Shown: piece after piece, positions 36,050-47,159 of the stretch
Numbering within the stretch: the first letter of the stretch is position 1
Layout: every line of letters begins with the position of its first letter
Assembly: GCA_036936605.1 (NCBI GenBank)
Contig: JAUPFV010000005.1
Span: 51,852,742-51,916,741, forward strand
Direction: 5' to 3'
From: Limnanthes douglasii subsp. nivea
Lineage: Eukaryota; Streptophyta; Magnoliopsida; Brassicales; Limnanthaceae
DNA: 64,000 nt
Position numbers and translations under genes: made by a program
The notes under the pieces: model-generated
Database searches by the model: none
What the model was told of the DNA's origin: nothing
The model's input: the letters and a program-made list of their open reading frames with translations, nothing else

Positions 36050-36285
36050 TTGCATGTGATACAATGAACAAAAAAACTTCTATAAAAAACTTGGGATTTT
36101 TTTTGAAATAAATAAAACATATGACATCGAAGAAGAAGCACTTATATTGAATTCAAAGTTGGAACCACTTACAACCAAATATGTGAAGACTCTCTTTGGT
36201 TTGAAGCATAAAAAAAACACATACCATTAAACAACAAACATTTTGAACCTAGATATTTAAATCAGAATAACAAGACTCAAGGATA
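36050..36285 (+). pseudogene. Conserved unknown peptide, copy 3
   Basis: This is the duplicate of 32,600-32,882, with the same LNSKLEPLTTK and HFEPRYLN blocks but with short indels that break the frame (for example in the A-runs near 36,215). It is therefore decayed relative to copy 2. Confidence 0.5.
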
Positions 36286-36399
36286 GAGAAAACTTACTTT
36301 TCTTATGATACGAAAAAAGTAAAAAAATACCGATTTTGTTTTATAAATTAAATGATAAAGGTATAAAATTTCTTGTTTTGTTACATGTTTTTATATTAT

Positions 36400-36975
36400 C
36401 CACGCATTAATAGTCATGCCATGGTCTCGCGTGTATCATAATTTCATATTCTCGCATGGATAATATTTTCCTAGCCTTATATTGATCATATTTTGTTGGT
36501 CTTACATGTATCATATTTGACTAACCTCACATGTATCATATTTGACTGACCTCACATGTATCATCTTTGTTGGCCACGCATGGATACATTTTTCGTGCCC
36601 TCTTATGGATCATTTTTTCCTTGTCTAACAAAGATCACTTTTTCTTTATCGCACATGTATCGTATTTTTCTAACCCCGCATAGTTAATATTTTATTGTCC
36701 TTTTATAGATCATATTTCCATGTTTTCGCATGAGTCACCTTTTACTAGTCTCACATGTATCATATTTTTCTAACCTCGCATGGATCATCTTTTTATAACC
36801 TCCTATGGACCATATTTTCTTGGTCTTGCATGTATCATTATTTCCTAGCCTCGCATGTATCATCTGTATCTGGCATCCCTTGTATCATCTTTGTCTGACC
36901 TCACATGTATCATCTTTTTTGGGCCTCGAATGTAACTTCATTGTCTTGCCTCGCTTGTATCATCATTCCCTACAT
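36400..36975 (-). repeat. 25-bp minisatellite array, copy 2
   Basis: Same array as 33,000-33,725 but about 95 bp shorter at its left side. Confidence 0.85.
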
Positions 36976-38004
36976 CACATATTACCTTCATCTCACCTCT
37001 ATCATGCAATTATATTAACTAAACTTTCGCATGTTTATAGGATTCAATAACCAAAGAAGTTAATCTATCATAGTGCCCAAATTGAACCCGGTTACCACAC
37101 TTGAGCCTGTAACGCCTTTACACCCATATGTACAATTTAGTTAATTAAATAATCAACTTGATTACTTTTAATTTGGACTTCCTTAAGACAATGACCGATT
37201 ATGTTTATTTAGCATCTCGGTCCAATTTATTTTCGGTCCATGACCATATTAAATAAATATATTCCAAACATCTACCACTTGGACCGCCACATGTTACTCA
37301 AGCATACGTATTCAACTTTAATGGGATCCATATATTCATTGCCAACGGGAAAACAGTACAACATCATAGATGACTAATAACAATGTAGGACTAAAGACCT
37401 CTTTCTTGTAATGTGAACAATATGATGCAACAGTAATCACATTACCATTATCAATCAATTACTTGGGCCAATTATAGAGCGTGGCCTAAGAAAAATATGA
37501 CTTGTAATCGTACATATCTACTCTTAAATGGTTCCTTCTTTTAAAGATCCAATACAATACATATGTCAATAAATATTTTTAAGCATATATAATATCAGAT
37601 CCTATTTGAAACTCTCCCGCTAAAACTCACAACCCTCTAAATAAATCAAATGACCCTTATCAATTTGTGCAGAGGTGTGAGGATATGATATTCAAAGATT
37701 GATGCCACAACTCGTAGTGAATGGTAATAAATTTTTGTATTCTCCTCGTCCTTCAATTTGCAAGACCCTAATGTTTTTTCAAAATAATCTCAACTAGATT
37801 TTTAAACATTAAAAAGACAATAAGTGGATCACCCTTTTATTTTAAGGGATAAACCAGGAGAACCTATTGTAATAATCTAGGAAAAGTATGTACTATTTGT
37901 GGTCATTTCTAGTTTATGTGGGAGATGGTCCCACAAATCAATGTTAACAAGATTAAGTATATTAAAAGCATAAAAATTAAAAATAAGAAAAGGAAATTAG
38001 TGAG

Positions 38005-39884
38005 ACATACTAATTAAATGAGTATACTTTTACGATAAACATTCATATCATATCTATTAAATGAGGCTGACATACTAGTTATATTATGTGCTACTGACCC
38101 TCTTAATTATTCAGACTATTCATACAAGTGTTTGATATTTTAAGGGTAAACAGACCAACTAAAGAAATTTGATGCATTTGGGGAAATATAAGTCTTAAAA
38201 CAAATTCATAAAATTATCTTAAAATGGTTCTATGTAGGGATGACTAAGATAACATATATTCTTTATAGATATATCTAGCTTTATTATGTTCATATTTTGT
38301 GTCTTGTAAGCCTGTAATATGGTGCCACTCCGATAAAATAGTTAATGTATCATATCTGACCTTGATGGTTGCTAGTAAAAGAGGTATGATGATTCATCTA
38401 ACTATTTCATGATCATTTTGTTAAGGTATGAAAAAGTTCATTGTTATAGTAATATATTTGGTAATAATTATTCAAAATTGTATATTAACCTTAAACTAAC
38501 AAAAGCTCTTTTTAAAACACATGTACATTTAGGGACGTTTGATGGAAAAATATCTTTACGATCTTATCAAAGAGAAACTATAGTTTGTTACAGTAATAAC
38601 TATTTTCTTTTTAGCATTCATTACATTTTATAATAGTTTAGTTGATGAATCAACAACCAAATTTAGATTTGAGATAATACAATGAATAACTTTGATTTTA
38701 GAGGAATAATGAGAAATGATTAGTTCAGATTCAAACTATAAATATATCATATTATAATCTTGAGAGTTATCATTTTCTAAAAATAAATCTTCAAATCTTT
38801 ATTTAGAATAAGTTATTTTAGTTATTAATGAAGAGCGAACTCAATATCCTCAAAAAATCAAGCAACTTAAAATTATAATAGTAACTTAGAAAGATCTACA
38901 AATATAGAGAACTATATTCACTATATGCAATGTTTTCTATTAAATATTATAAAAAAAAAAGATTAAGCTTTTTTAAAATGTTACAAAAAAATTCAGTTTC
39001 AGCCTATATAATGTTGCACATAATTCCAAAATACAATTAAGATTATTTATCATATAACAAAATAATATAGCTTTAGCTTAGTAACCTCGTAAAAGATTAT
39101 ACAACAATAATATTATACTATTATGAAAGAAAATCTCAACTCTGAACTTGGATTATTATAACCAGAGTGAAGATTAGTGTAAAAATAATTTAGTCTAAAA
39201 TCTTATATATTATTTAAAAAAATATTAATTGGTTACAATTTCAAATTTAGACTACTCTGTAACTTGAATGATATATATAAAATCTTAAACCGAGCAACCA
39301 TTTCAATCGAACTATCAATTTAGTCAAATAAAAAATTCTTTTCAAAATAATTATAGTACATTAAAAAAAAGTATGGTTTAAATTTTCAAAATAAATTAAT
39401 ATTAAAAGATTTATACTGATCGTATGTAAATTTTAGTTAATGTATCTATTCAATATGATAATGAAACAAATGTCTGATCAATGATAGCAAGCATACTATG
39501 CTACAGGAAACAATTGGAAAACAATGCATTTTATTACCGCATGATTCCCCCGATTAAAAGGACGATGTACAGGTCCAAAGAGTTATGCTACTTAATAACT
39601 GATTTCTATGAGTTTTTCTAGTATATGGACAAAATAGCGTTCAACGACTATATATCTATAAAATATATTATCCTTTCTGTGAAAGCTATCGTTTTATTAT
39701 CATGTATACTAATATTTTGTAGAAATCGTTAATATCTTATTGTTCATTTACGATTGTTGATCTGTTATTGACGACCACGTCATCAATAAATATATTTTTA
39801 TCCAAAAACCATATTTGACTAATTAAGACGCGAGGAAAATCTTCACGATTTTGTTTATCATGTTGTGAATATTTGTCCTATTCA
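38005..39884. other. AT-rich, nothing recognised
   Basis: The only open frame over 70 codons (38,409-38,633) has no recognisable motif and no coding features. The stretch is otherwise featureless. Confidence 0.4.
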
Positions 39885-40794
39885 TGACAAATATATAAGT
39901 GTGAATACTAGTATGATATTGTCCGCTTTGGGTCAGCCAAAGGACCCTCACGGCTTTGCTCTTGGGTATACTCCGAAAAGGCCTCATGCTAGTTAAGATG
40001 TTTCATCACTTATATATTGTATATTATTTTCAGTCCTAAGCGATGTGGGACAGCTGATCAAGTGAGGGAGCAAGTTTATTCTCTAACACTCCCCCTTAAA
40101 CTTGATACGATATGATATGATGGGCATGATATTTCTCATAGTGATGAGCATGATATTTCCCATATTGACGTGACGGACATGGCCGCCTGTTAAACACATC
40201 GCTTAGGACTTTTGGCTCTGATACCATGTCAAGAATATATAAGTGTGAATACTAGTATGATATTGTCCGCTTTGGGTCAGCCAAAGGACCCTCACGGCTT
40301 TGCTCTTGGGTGTACTCCCAAAAGGCCTCATACTAGTTGAGAGTTTCATTCACTTATATATTGTATATTATTTTCAGGCCTAAGCGATGTGTCAAGAATA
40401 TATAAGTGTGAATACTAGTATGATATTGTCCGCTTTGGGTCAGCCAAAGGACCCTCACGGCTTTGCTCTTGGGTGTACTCCCAAAAGGCCTCATGCTAGT
40501 TAAGATGTTTCATCACTTATATATTGTATATTATTTTCAGTCCTAAGCGATGTGGGACAGCTGATCAAGTGAGGGAGCAAGTTTATTCTCTAACACTCCC
40601 CCTTAAACTTGATACGATATGATGGGCATGATATTTCTCATAGTGATGAGCATGATATTTCCCATATTGACGTGGCGGACATGGCCGCCTGTTAAACACA
40701 TCGCTTAGGACTTTAGGCTCTGATACCATGTCAAGAATATATAAGTGTGAATACTAGTATGAATACTAGTATTCACACTTATATATTCTTGACA
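39885..40794 (-). mobile_element. TRIM (miniature LTR retrotransposon) array, rearranged
   Basis: LTR-like units of about 205 bp (39,885-40,088; 40,227-40,389 truncated; 40,390-40,595; 40,729 onward, truncated) alternate with internal segments of about 135 bp. On the minus strand each full LTR starts TGTTAGAGAATAAAC and ends CTTGACA, followed at once by the primer site TGGTATCAGAGCC (40,214-40,226 and its repeat near 40,716-40,728). A polypurine tract, TTTAAGGGGGAG, precedes the next LTR. There is no coding capacity. These are the defining traits of a TRIM. LTR 2 is cut at GCGATG and joined directly to LTR 3. Confidence 0.88.
40729..40794. repeat. 66-bp palindrome of TRIM LTR ends
   Basis: The first 30 or so bases of the LTR (TGTCAAGAATATATAAGTG...) are followed by their own reverse complement ending CTTGACA. 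This forms a near-perfect hairpin at the right edge of the array. Confidence 0.9.
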
Positions 40795-41446
40795 TTGCTC
40801 ATTAATGAACCAACCACCCACGTAATTAAAAAATAAGATAATAATATGTATTCTGAACGAATCTGACTAGATTATTTTAGAGGTACCACTGTAACAATTT
40901 AGCGGAAGATTGAACAACTAAAGGTAGGCAGTAAACCGGATATTTGAAGACTGTTGGTTGAAGACCGTTTGTTTCTGATATTTTGTGGAGGTTTATTCAA
41001 ATATTTAGATGGATAAATGTTTATGAGAGTCTAACAGATTAGTGTGGAAGATAAATATTATAGTTTTGTTGTAACGGAAGATGCTGATTCATTCTTATTG
41101 ATTTATTTTTATTGGGTTTAAAGGTGTAGAAATTTATTCATGACGCTTATTTAAGTGCTTTTCAAGAAGGAATTTGATATATTATTTTATAGAAAATCTC
41201 ATATTGGTAAAAGTCTCGATTAAAAGTGATTCAGTTTGGAACGTATATTTATAGAGGACAAAATAGTAAAAAAAATGTAAGACATGCAAAGGTTAGTGTC
41301 AGTACTTTAGCTTATGTTCGACGTACAACTGTCAGCGCAGCTTTCTGTTAAGCTTATGGTGGAAACTAGAGGTGTGTAAAGGTTCAGGAACCACTGTTCA
41401 AAGCTGACAACCTGCTTAAGAACTGACGGTTTACCTGTGAAACTGA

Positions 41447-41590
41447 TCCATTAGGACTGCAACCTGGCAGGACCGCAACCCGCCAGAACCGCAACCCGTG
41501 AGGACCGCAACCCGTCAGGACCGCATAAGGAGCAACCCGGCAGGACTGCAACCCGGCAGGACTGCGAAACCACGGTTTATTTGTAAAAAA
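41447..41590. repeat. hAT subterminal repeat block, left
   Basis: Repeated units GGCAGGACCGCAACCC and variants occur, together with GACCGCATAAGGAGCAACCC. The block matches 47,160-47,303 in the same orientation. Such clusters near hAT ends usually bind the transposase; that role is inferred here. Confidence 0.85.
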
Positions 41591-42133
41591 CCGGCGGTTT
41601 ATTGGTAAATATTATGCTGATTTTATTTATTTTATAACCAAAATGTTATACTTAAAAAATATTGAGATATTGGATATTATTATAGAATTATTATTACATT
41701 TTTGTTAATATTAATTTGTTTTGGCTATTAATATTTTAAGTGTTGTAATTATTATATAGTCCAAAATTTTAAATATTACTTATGTTATTATCACATTTTG
41801 AATATTATTATTATGTTTTTAGATCTAATACAAACGAAAACTATATCTTATCATGTTAAAATATTACAAATTCTATGGTTATAATTTTAATATTACATTT
41901 TGATTACTATTGTGATTTGGTTATAAATTTTACAAGTGTTTGTTATTATTTTTTAAACCAAAATTAGATCTTATGAAGTTATAAGTATTTCATAATACAG
42001 TTGTTGTTGTTATAATAAAAGGTAAAGTCATTTTTGGATAATTTAGCCGTTCACAGTTTATACTCGTGCGGGCCAGGAGTTGTACAAATGTTTTCAAATT
42101 ACAATACAAAATAGAAAAAAACTATTACAAACA

Positions 42134-44269
42134 TCATTCATCTCCAGCTTCGTCTTCTTCGTAAGTAAAATCTTCGTCGTCATTTTCGTTTTCTTCCGCA
42201 ATTTCTTGTTCAAGTATCTCTTCGTAATCATCCGGATAATCTTCGAAGACGTCGTCTACGTTCACTTCGTCTCTAAACTCTATGTCTTGCATCCTTTTAT
42301 CCGCCGATGTCCAATCCTTAACTGCCACAAGCACTCCAAGTGATTTTCCCGTCAATCTTGTTCTCTTAGTCGTGTATTGCAACCTCGCTTGGCTGAAAGC
42401 ACACTCACTTGCAACTGTAGACATAGGTATAACATAAATCTCTTTAACAATCCTGCAAAAAATAGGAAACTCTTCAGTTTTGGTACCCCACCATCTTATG
42501 ATATCTTCAATACCTTGGTGGGGATAATTCGTAAAATCAAACCTAGTGCTCCAATATCTATACAGCTCATTATCAGATTGAGGGGTTTCTGTAACATTGT
42601 TTCGTAACATTGCCAATTGAACATAGTTAGTAGATTTCCCTCTACCCCTATTGTTACCACTCCTTACATTTGTAGATGTATTTGATCTATATCTTGCAGC
42701 ATACTTATCATAGATATTATACAAACTATCATATATACCGCTAATATACCCTTCAGGGTCAATTGATTCGGTCGGTGGTTTATCTGTAGGAAACCGTACA
42801 GACTTATAAAAGCATCTAACTAGCAATTCAAATTGTTCTTTTCGTGAAAAAGGATCTAAAAGGCAAGCAAATGAATAACTATCAGGGATTGGATGAAAAT
42901 ACTTTGTGAACTTATATTCCATTCCAGGCACCATGTCTACGCATGCATAATGTGATCTAAATTCATCCATATGCATGGCAAGATTAGCAATCGTGAAAAG
43001 GGCCAAATGAGCATTAGGTTGATTTTGTGAAGAAAAGGTTAGGGTGTTTTCTTTAAAAAGTCTTAAAAATCTTAACATGTGTGCACAAAATTTCCAATGA
43101 TCTGGTTCAATTGGTGTTTCACGATATGCATTATAAAGCGTCGTAATCTCTTCTTTAAAAACATGCGCACGTGCAAGCATTGTGTAAGTAGAATTCCATC
43201 TAGTTTCGACATCTAATAAAAGTTTCTTATATTTTTTCCCATTTGAAGTAACAAGTGTTTTAAAAGCTCTTTTTTTAGCAGCGGATGTCGAGCAAAATAG
43301 GATCCCATTTTTTATAGGGGTAATATAATCACCCTGAACCATACGTATTCCTTCTTTCGCAATTAATTGAAGTACGTGGCATAAACATTTGGTGTGAAAC
43401 AATTTTGGAAAAAGGGGATTGCAATCTTGTATAAGCAATTGTATAGCACTAATATTAGAAGATGCATTATCCAACGAAATAGACATAATCTTGTTTTTAA
43501 TGCCATAAACATTCATGCATTCAATCATACTCTCCCTAATTATTTGTGCGTTATGCTTCCCAATTAATTCAAACCATATAATTCTCCTTTGGAGGACCCA
43601 TTGGGCGTCCATCCAATAGAGGGTAACACATATCATATCTAAATCAGTAAAAGTAGCTATGTCACTAGTAATCGAAACATTCCATGGCAAAGTCTGCATA
43701 GTTTGAATAATCTCTTTTTTTCTTTGTAAATAATATTTAAAGGCTAGAAATCTCAAAGAGGTACGTGGAATGCGTGTTGCCTGTGGGTTTACCCCAGCTT
43801 GCATCCAATTTTCGTATCTCCAAGAATACCCAAAACTAAATGGTTGTAAACTACCGACTGCATAAATCATTGTTTCTTCCCTATACGTATCGTGGTTAAA
43901 CTCAAAAGGAAGACCTGTTTGAGGGTTCGTGCAAACATTAGTTGGGTTAGGTTTTGTAGGATCATATACTGAATGTTTCATTAAATGTTTTACCATAGTG
44001 CTAGTGCCCATATTTCTAGATCCACTTACGTGAAGATAAGTTTTTTTGCACACGTTACAAATACAAGACAAACCATCTTCTGATAGATGGTAGTGTTTCC
44101 AAATCCAAGATGTTTTCTTACGAGATCTCCCCCCACTAGTACTTCCACCACCACTTTCATGGGAGGAGAGTGTGTCAATGTGAGGGAATTCTGGAGAAAA
44201 ATCATCCATGGTATTGAGATCCATATTAGATGGTTGGTTTATCCCAGTATTTCTACGTTTTGAAGTCAT
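42134..44269 (-). CDS. hAT transposase, 711 aa, apparently intact
   Basis: This nuclear enzyme would excise and reinsert the element by binding its terminal repeats. The N-terminus has a serine/glycine-rich stretch and a BED-type zinc finger at about residues 53-100 (CNVC at 71-74, HLMKH at 95-99). The RNase H-like catalytic core shows ITSDIATF (Asp 203), ISLDNASSN (Asp 267), the conserved CLCHVLQL (295-302) and DVETRWNSTY (353-362). The insertion domain follows. The C-terminal hAT dimerisation region holds IPMSTVASECAFS (614-625), with the likely third acidic residue Glu 622, then KRTRL. The tail is very acidic. The length is normal for plant hAT proteins. The Met at 44,269 is chosen because it is the first in the frame and lies about 310 bp below a TATA box. 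There are no stops or frameshifts, and it is the best-preserved gene in the window. Confidence 0.95.
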   Translation of the reverse strand: MTSKRRNTGINQPSNMDLNTMDDFSPEFPHIDTLSSHESGGGSTSGGRSRKKTSWIWKHYHLSEDGLSCICNVCKKTYLHVSGSRNMGTSTMVKHLMKHSVYDPTKPNPTNVCTNPQTGLPFEFNHDTYREETMIYAVGSLQPFSFGYSWRYENWMQAGVNPQATRIPRTSLRFLAFKYYLQRKKEIIQTMQTLPWNVSITSDIATFTDLDMICVTLYWMDAQWVLQRRIIWFELIGKHNAQIIRESMIECMNVYGIKNKIMSISLDNASSNISAIQLLIQDCNPLFPKLFHTKCLCHVLQLIAKEGIRMVQGDYITPIKNGILFCSTSAAKKRAFKTLVTSNGKKYKKLLLDVETRWNSTYTMLARAHVFKEEITTLYNAYRETPIEPDHWKFCAHMLRFLRLFKENTLTFSSQNQPNAHLALFTIANLAMHMDEFRSHYACVDMVPGMEYKFTKYFHPIPDSYSFACLLDPFSRKEQFELLVRCFYKSVRFPTDKPPTESIDPEGYISGIYDSLYNIYDKYAARYRSNTSTNVRSGNNRGRGKSTNYVQLAMLRNNVTETPQSDNELYRYWSTRFDFTNYPHQGIEDIIRWWGTKTEEFPIFCRIVKEIYVIPMSTVASECAFSQARLQYTTKRTRLTGKSLGVLVAVKDWTSADKRMQDIEFRDEVNVDDVFEDYPDDYEEILEQEIAEENENDDEDFTYEEDEAGDE

Positions 44270-44577
44270 TTTAAAACTAATAGCAGTTTTTTTTTTAAAT
44301 ATGCAATAAAATACTAATAATAAAATCTAAATTTAGACAAATAACAAGATATAACAACTAAATTTAGACTAATAACAAGATAGAACAACTAAATTTAGAC
44401 TAATAACAACTAAGAAACAATTTGCGGAAAAACAAAAATCAAACAATTTCGAAAGTAGGAGTAGAATATGTAAAATAAGTAATTGTAGTTTTCTAGAACT
44501 TTTCGAACAAATAGATAGATTTAGAGAGAAGTAGAGAGTTGTTTGAGAGGTGTGAGTATTGGTGTTGGGGTCTCCTC

Positions 44578-44585
44578 TATTTATA
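44578..44585 (-). promoter_or_regulatory. TATA box of the hAT transposase gene
   Basis: On the minus strand CCCTATAAATAG contains TATAAATA, about 310 bp upstream of the transposase ATG. The mirrored box for the second gene is at 44,876-44,883. Confidence 0.7.
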
Positions 44586-44624
44586 GGGGAGACCCAAAAA
44601 AAACTGAAAAAACAAAAAAAAAAA

Positions 44625-44860
44625 TTCGCCCGGACCATCCGGATGGGCGTCCGGATGGTCCGGGACAAAGGTCCGGGGCATCCGGACGGTTTCGCCCGGA
44701 CGCCCGGACAGGCAGTTCGGACCATCCGGACGGTTCGCCCGGATGCCCCGGATGACCAACGGCTAGTTCAAACGAACTAGCCGTTGGCGCGGACCATCCG
44801 GATGCTAGGCCGGATGGTCCGCTTGATGACGTCATGCTGACGTCATCAAACGGCTAGTAG
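44625..44860. promoter_or_regulatory. Shared bidirectional control region of the hAT element
   Basis: This GC-rich island in AT-rich surroundings lies between two outward TATA boxes. The 12-mer CGGACCATCCGG occurs at 44,631, 44,718 and 44,790, and its reverse complement at 44,651 and 44,810. A perfect hairpin has stems of 14 bp at 44,756-44,769 and 44,774-44,787 around loop AAAC. Two palindromic bZIP/CRE-type sites TGACGTCA lie at 44,827-44,834 and 44,838-44,845. Shorter variants such as CGCCCGGACGCCCGG lie between them. The sites would allow coordinated control of both genes or binding by the transposase; function is inferred. Confidence 0.6.
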
Positions 44861-44875
44861 GAGGAAAAAAAACCC

Positions 44876-44883
44876 TATAAATA
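44876..44883 (+). promoter_or_regulatory. TATA box of the second hAT gene
   Basis: CCCTATAAATAC lies about 155 bp upstream of the ATG at 45,036, followed by a pyrimidine-rich leader (CTCCCCTCTCTCC) typical of plant 5' UTRs. Confidence 0.7.
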
Positions 44884-45035
44884 CTACATACATCCTCCTA
44901 TATTTTTCACTCCAACTCCACTACAAATCTCTCCCCTCTCTCCCTCTCCACTACAAATCTATCCCCTCTCTCTACTACACTTCTCTAAAAAAAAATTATA
45001 TTTTTCAAACTCTATTTAAATTTCAGGTTTCGCAA

Positions 45036-46523
45036 ATGTCTTCAAAAAGAAAAAAGAATGCTCATAAAGGTGGATGTAGTGAACCAACCCCTTCCGAATT
45101 GAGAGAGGTGGAACATATGTTGTTTCAATCCATGGAGCGGGAGGTAACGGAGAGCGAGACTATCGAACATCGCCCCGAGGGGGAGATTCGCATCCGTAGT
45201 AATCAGCAAGGAGGTCGAGGTGTAACAAAAATTTGGTCCGGTATGTTTCTGGACTACGAGGAACTGATCCAAATAGAGGGTATGCAAAAAAATTTCAAAC
45301 TTATTGAACCTACTAATGGCCTAGGTTGGATGACACTAGCTACATTCAAATGTGATTGGTATATAGAACTAGTGCGAAGGTTTTATGCCACAGCTAGATT
45401 AATCGAAAATGATCCAAGAGGTTTAGGAATGAATTTTTTTCATTAATGGTAAAGAGTATAGTTTTTTTGAAACTGATTTCGGAGATTTTTTTCCGTTCCA
45501 ACCCATGATATGTATACCGGTAATAAATTACCTACCATTAGTTATCGCCCTACGATCTGGAGTGATGATTGGCCTTTGTCTTACGAAGAAGCAGTAGAGA
45601 TTCTTACTTGTGCTGGTGCGGAAGCTCCGAAAATTAGCGGTAAGTTTCGAGCCATGCGGGGTAATTTGGATGGTATTGGGAAATTAGCTTTGAAATTGGT
45701 AAATAGTATATTTCTTCCCCCTAGTAACAATGATTCGCAGCTTTCATATATTCAAACATTTGTTACTGCTTTTATCATTCGAAATCAGGGAATAATTAAT
45801 TTACCTAGCTTGATGATTCGAAATATGGTTACGAGGTGTGGTACGGATAAACTACCTTATGGGATGATATTGAGTAAATTGCTTGTTTCGAAAGGAGCTG
45901 ATGTGAGTATGTACACTCCGGTGAATGTGAGGCCGACTAGTGCTATAGGTAGAAACTCTTTGCGTTTGCAGGAAATATACTCTTGGGATGGAGAGTTGAT
46001 TTCGAAATTGGAGGCATGGAACAACCATAGGCAATACTTGAATCAGATATATACTGCGAACGGTCTTACAAAACCGCCAAATCTACCTACTCAGTATCGA
46101 GTTGAGGCTGCAACGTCTTTCGATCTAAATGCTAGTGCTTCTTCTGGAGTACCGCCACAACAAATACGAACCGATCGCGAATTTGCTGAGTTTGCACATA
46201 CTCAACAAAAGGAATGGCATGATGATTTTACAAAATGGCAAGGTGAATTTCAAAATTGGCAGGGGGGGGGGAATGACCACCTTAGCCAGATACAGCAGTG
46301 GCAAGTAGGGGTGAATGATCAACTTGGTCACCTCCAGCAGTGGCATGGTCAATACGAGCAGTGGCATGGTCAATACGAGCAGTGGCATCATGGACAAGAT
46401 CAATGGAATGAGCGATTTGCAAACTCTCAAGCCCAACAGTCGGAGTATATGCGACAGATGATGGAGAACATACATTTGCAAGGTCAACCACCTAACAACA
46501 ACAACAACGATGAAGCTCATTAG
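45036..46523 (+). pseudogene. Second hAT-borne ORF, putative plant transposon protein (PF20167-like), two small indels
   Basis: The first part (136 codons, 45,036-45,446) has TKIWSGMFLDYEELIQIEGM and CDWYIELVRRFYATARL. The second (337 codons, 45,510-46,523) has WSDDWPLSYEEAVEILTCAG, NSIFLPPSNNDSQLSYIQTF and LPYGMILSKLLVSKGADV. The pattern LV..FYA followed by a long helical region with ISKLL resembles the 'putative plant transposon protein' domain found in Athila-type ORF1 proteins. Both parts are in one frame; about 60 nt between them are open only in another frame (NGKEYSFFETDFGDFFP), so two compensating one-base indels in T-runs split the gene. They could be real or sequencing errors. The C-terminus has tandem Q/W-rich repeats such as QQWHGQYEQWHGQYEQWH (about 235-300 of the second part) and ends in an Asn tract. 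Function is unknown; the shared promoter suggests it acts together with the transposase. Confidence 0.65.
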
Positions 46524-47070
46524 TTTTTCGCATTTGATTTTCATTATCGTTGTAATGTTTATCTTTTTTATTTGATTGAGCAATTATGTTACTTGTTTGG
46601 TTTTTTTTAATGAATTGTTTGTTTTGCTTCTATTTTTTATTAAATGTTATTTAAATCACTTACCTAGCTTTCAATTTTTATTTTGTTCTTTACAATTTAC
46701 AAGTAATTTATGTTTATGAATATAAACTTCTAATATTGAATAGTTTGAAAATACAATAAACTATATAATTCATCTAACCATAAACACTTCAAGCTTGAAA
46801 GAATCTAAGGAATCACCTAATAATTTAAAATTTTAATACAATTATATGTCTAATAGGTATATATTATTTAATAGTAATATATTATTCAAACGTATCAAAA
46901 TCAAATTACAATTATTTTTTTAGAATGTAATTGATGATTATAAAATTTCGATTAAAATAATAACATATTTAAATTAAAATACATGAAATAGAATAATAAA
47001 CTCAATTATTGAAATTAGATTCAATTAAACACTTATAAATTAATTTTAAATAACATTATAAAATATTCTG
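46524..47070. other. AT-rich 3' region inside the hAT element
   Basis: It presumably holds the 3' UTR of the second ORF; nothing else was seen. The corresponding stretch at 41,600-42,130 after the transposase gene is similar in character. Confidence 0.5.
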
Positions 47071-47159
47071 ATAAACGGTTCTTAAATGGTTAAATGGTTT
47101 GGCTGATGGTTTGAACTGGTAAACGGTGCTTAAATGGTTCGTCTGGTGGTTTGAACTGG

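Larger units (their letters stand above)
35574..38004. repeat. 3.4-kb tandem duplication, copy 2
   Basis: Partner of 32,172-35,060. Homology ends near 38,004. Confidence 0.88.

Noticed and set aside
39885..40794. Cassandra-type TRIM carrying a 5S rRNA-like sequence
   Set aside because: The LTRs lack a recognisable 5S internal promoter; only the general TRIM structure is supported.
44543..44835. Four short Arg/Pro/Gly/Asp-rich ORFs in the hAT promoter region
   Set aside because: All are frames of the CGGACCATCCGG repeats between two TATA boxes, on both strands.
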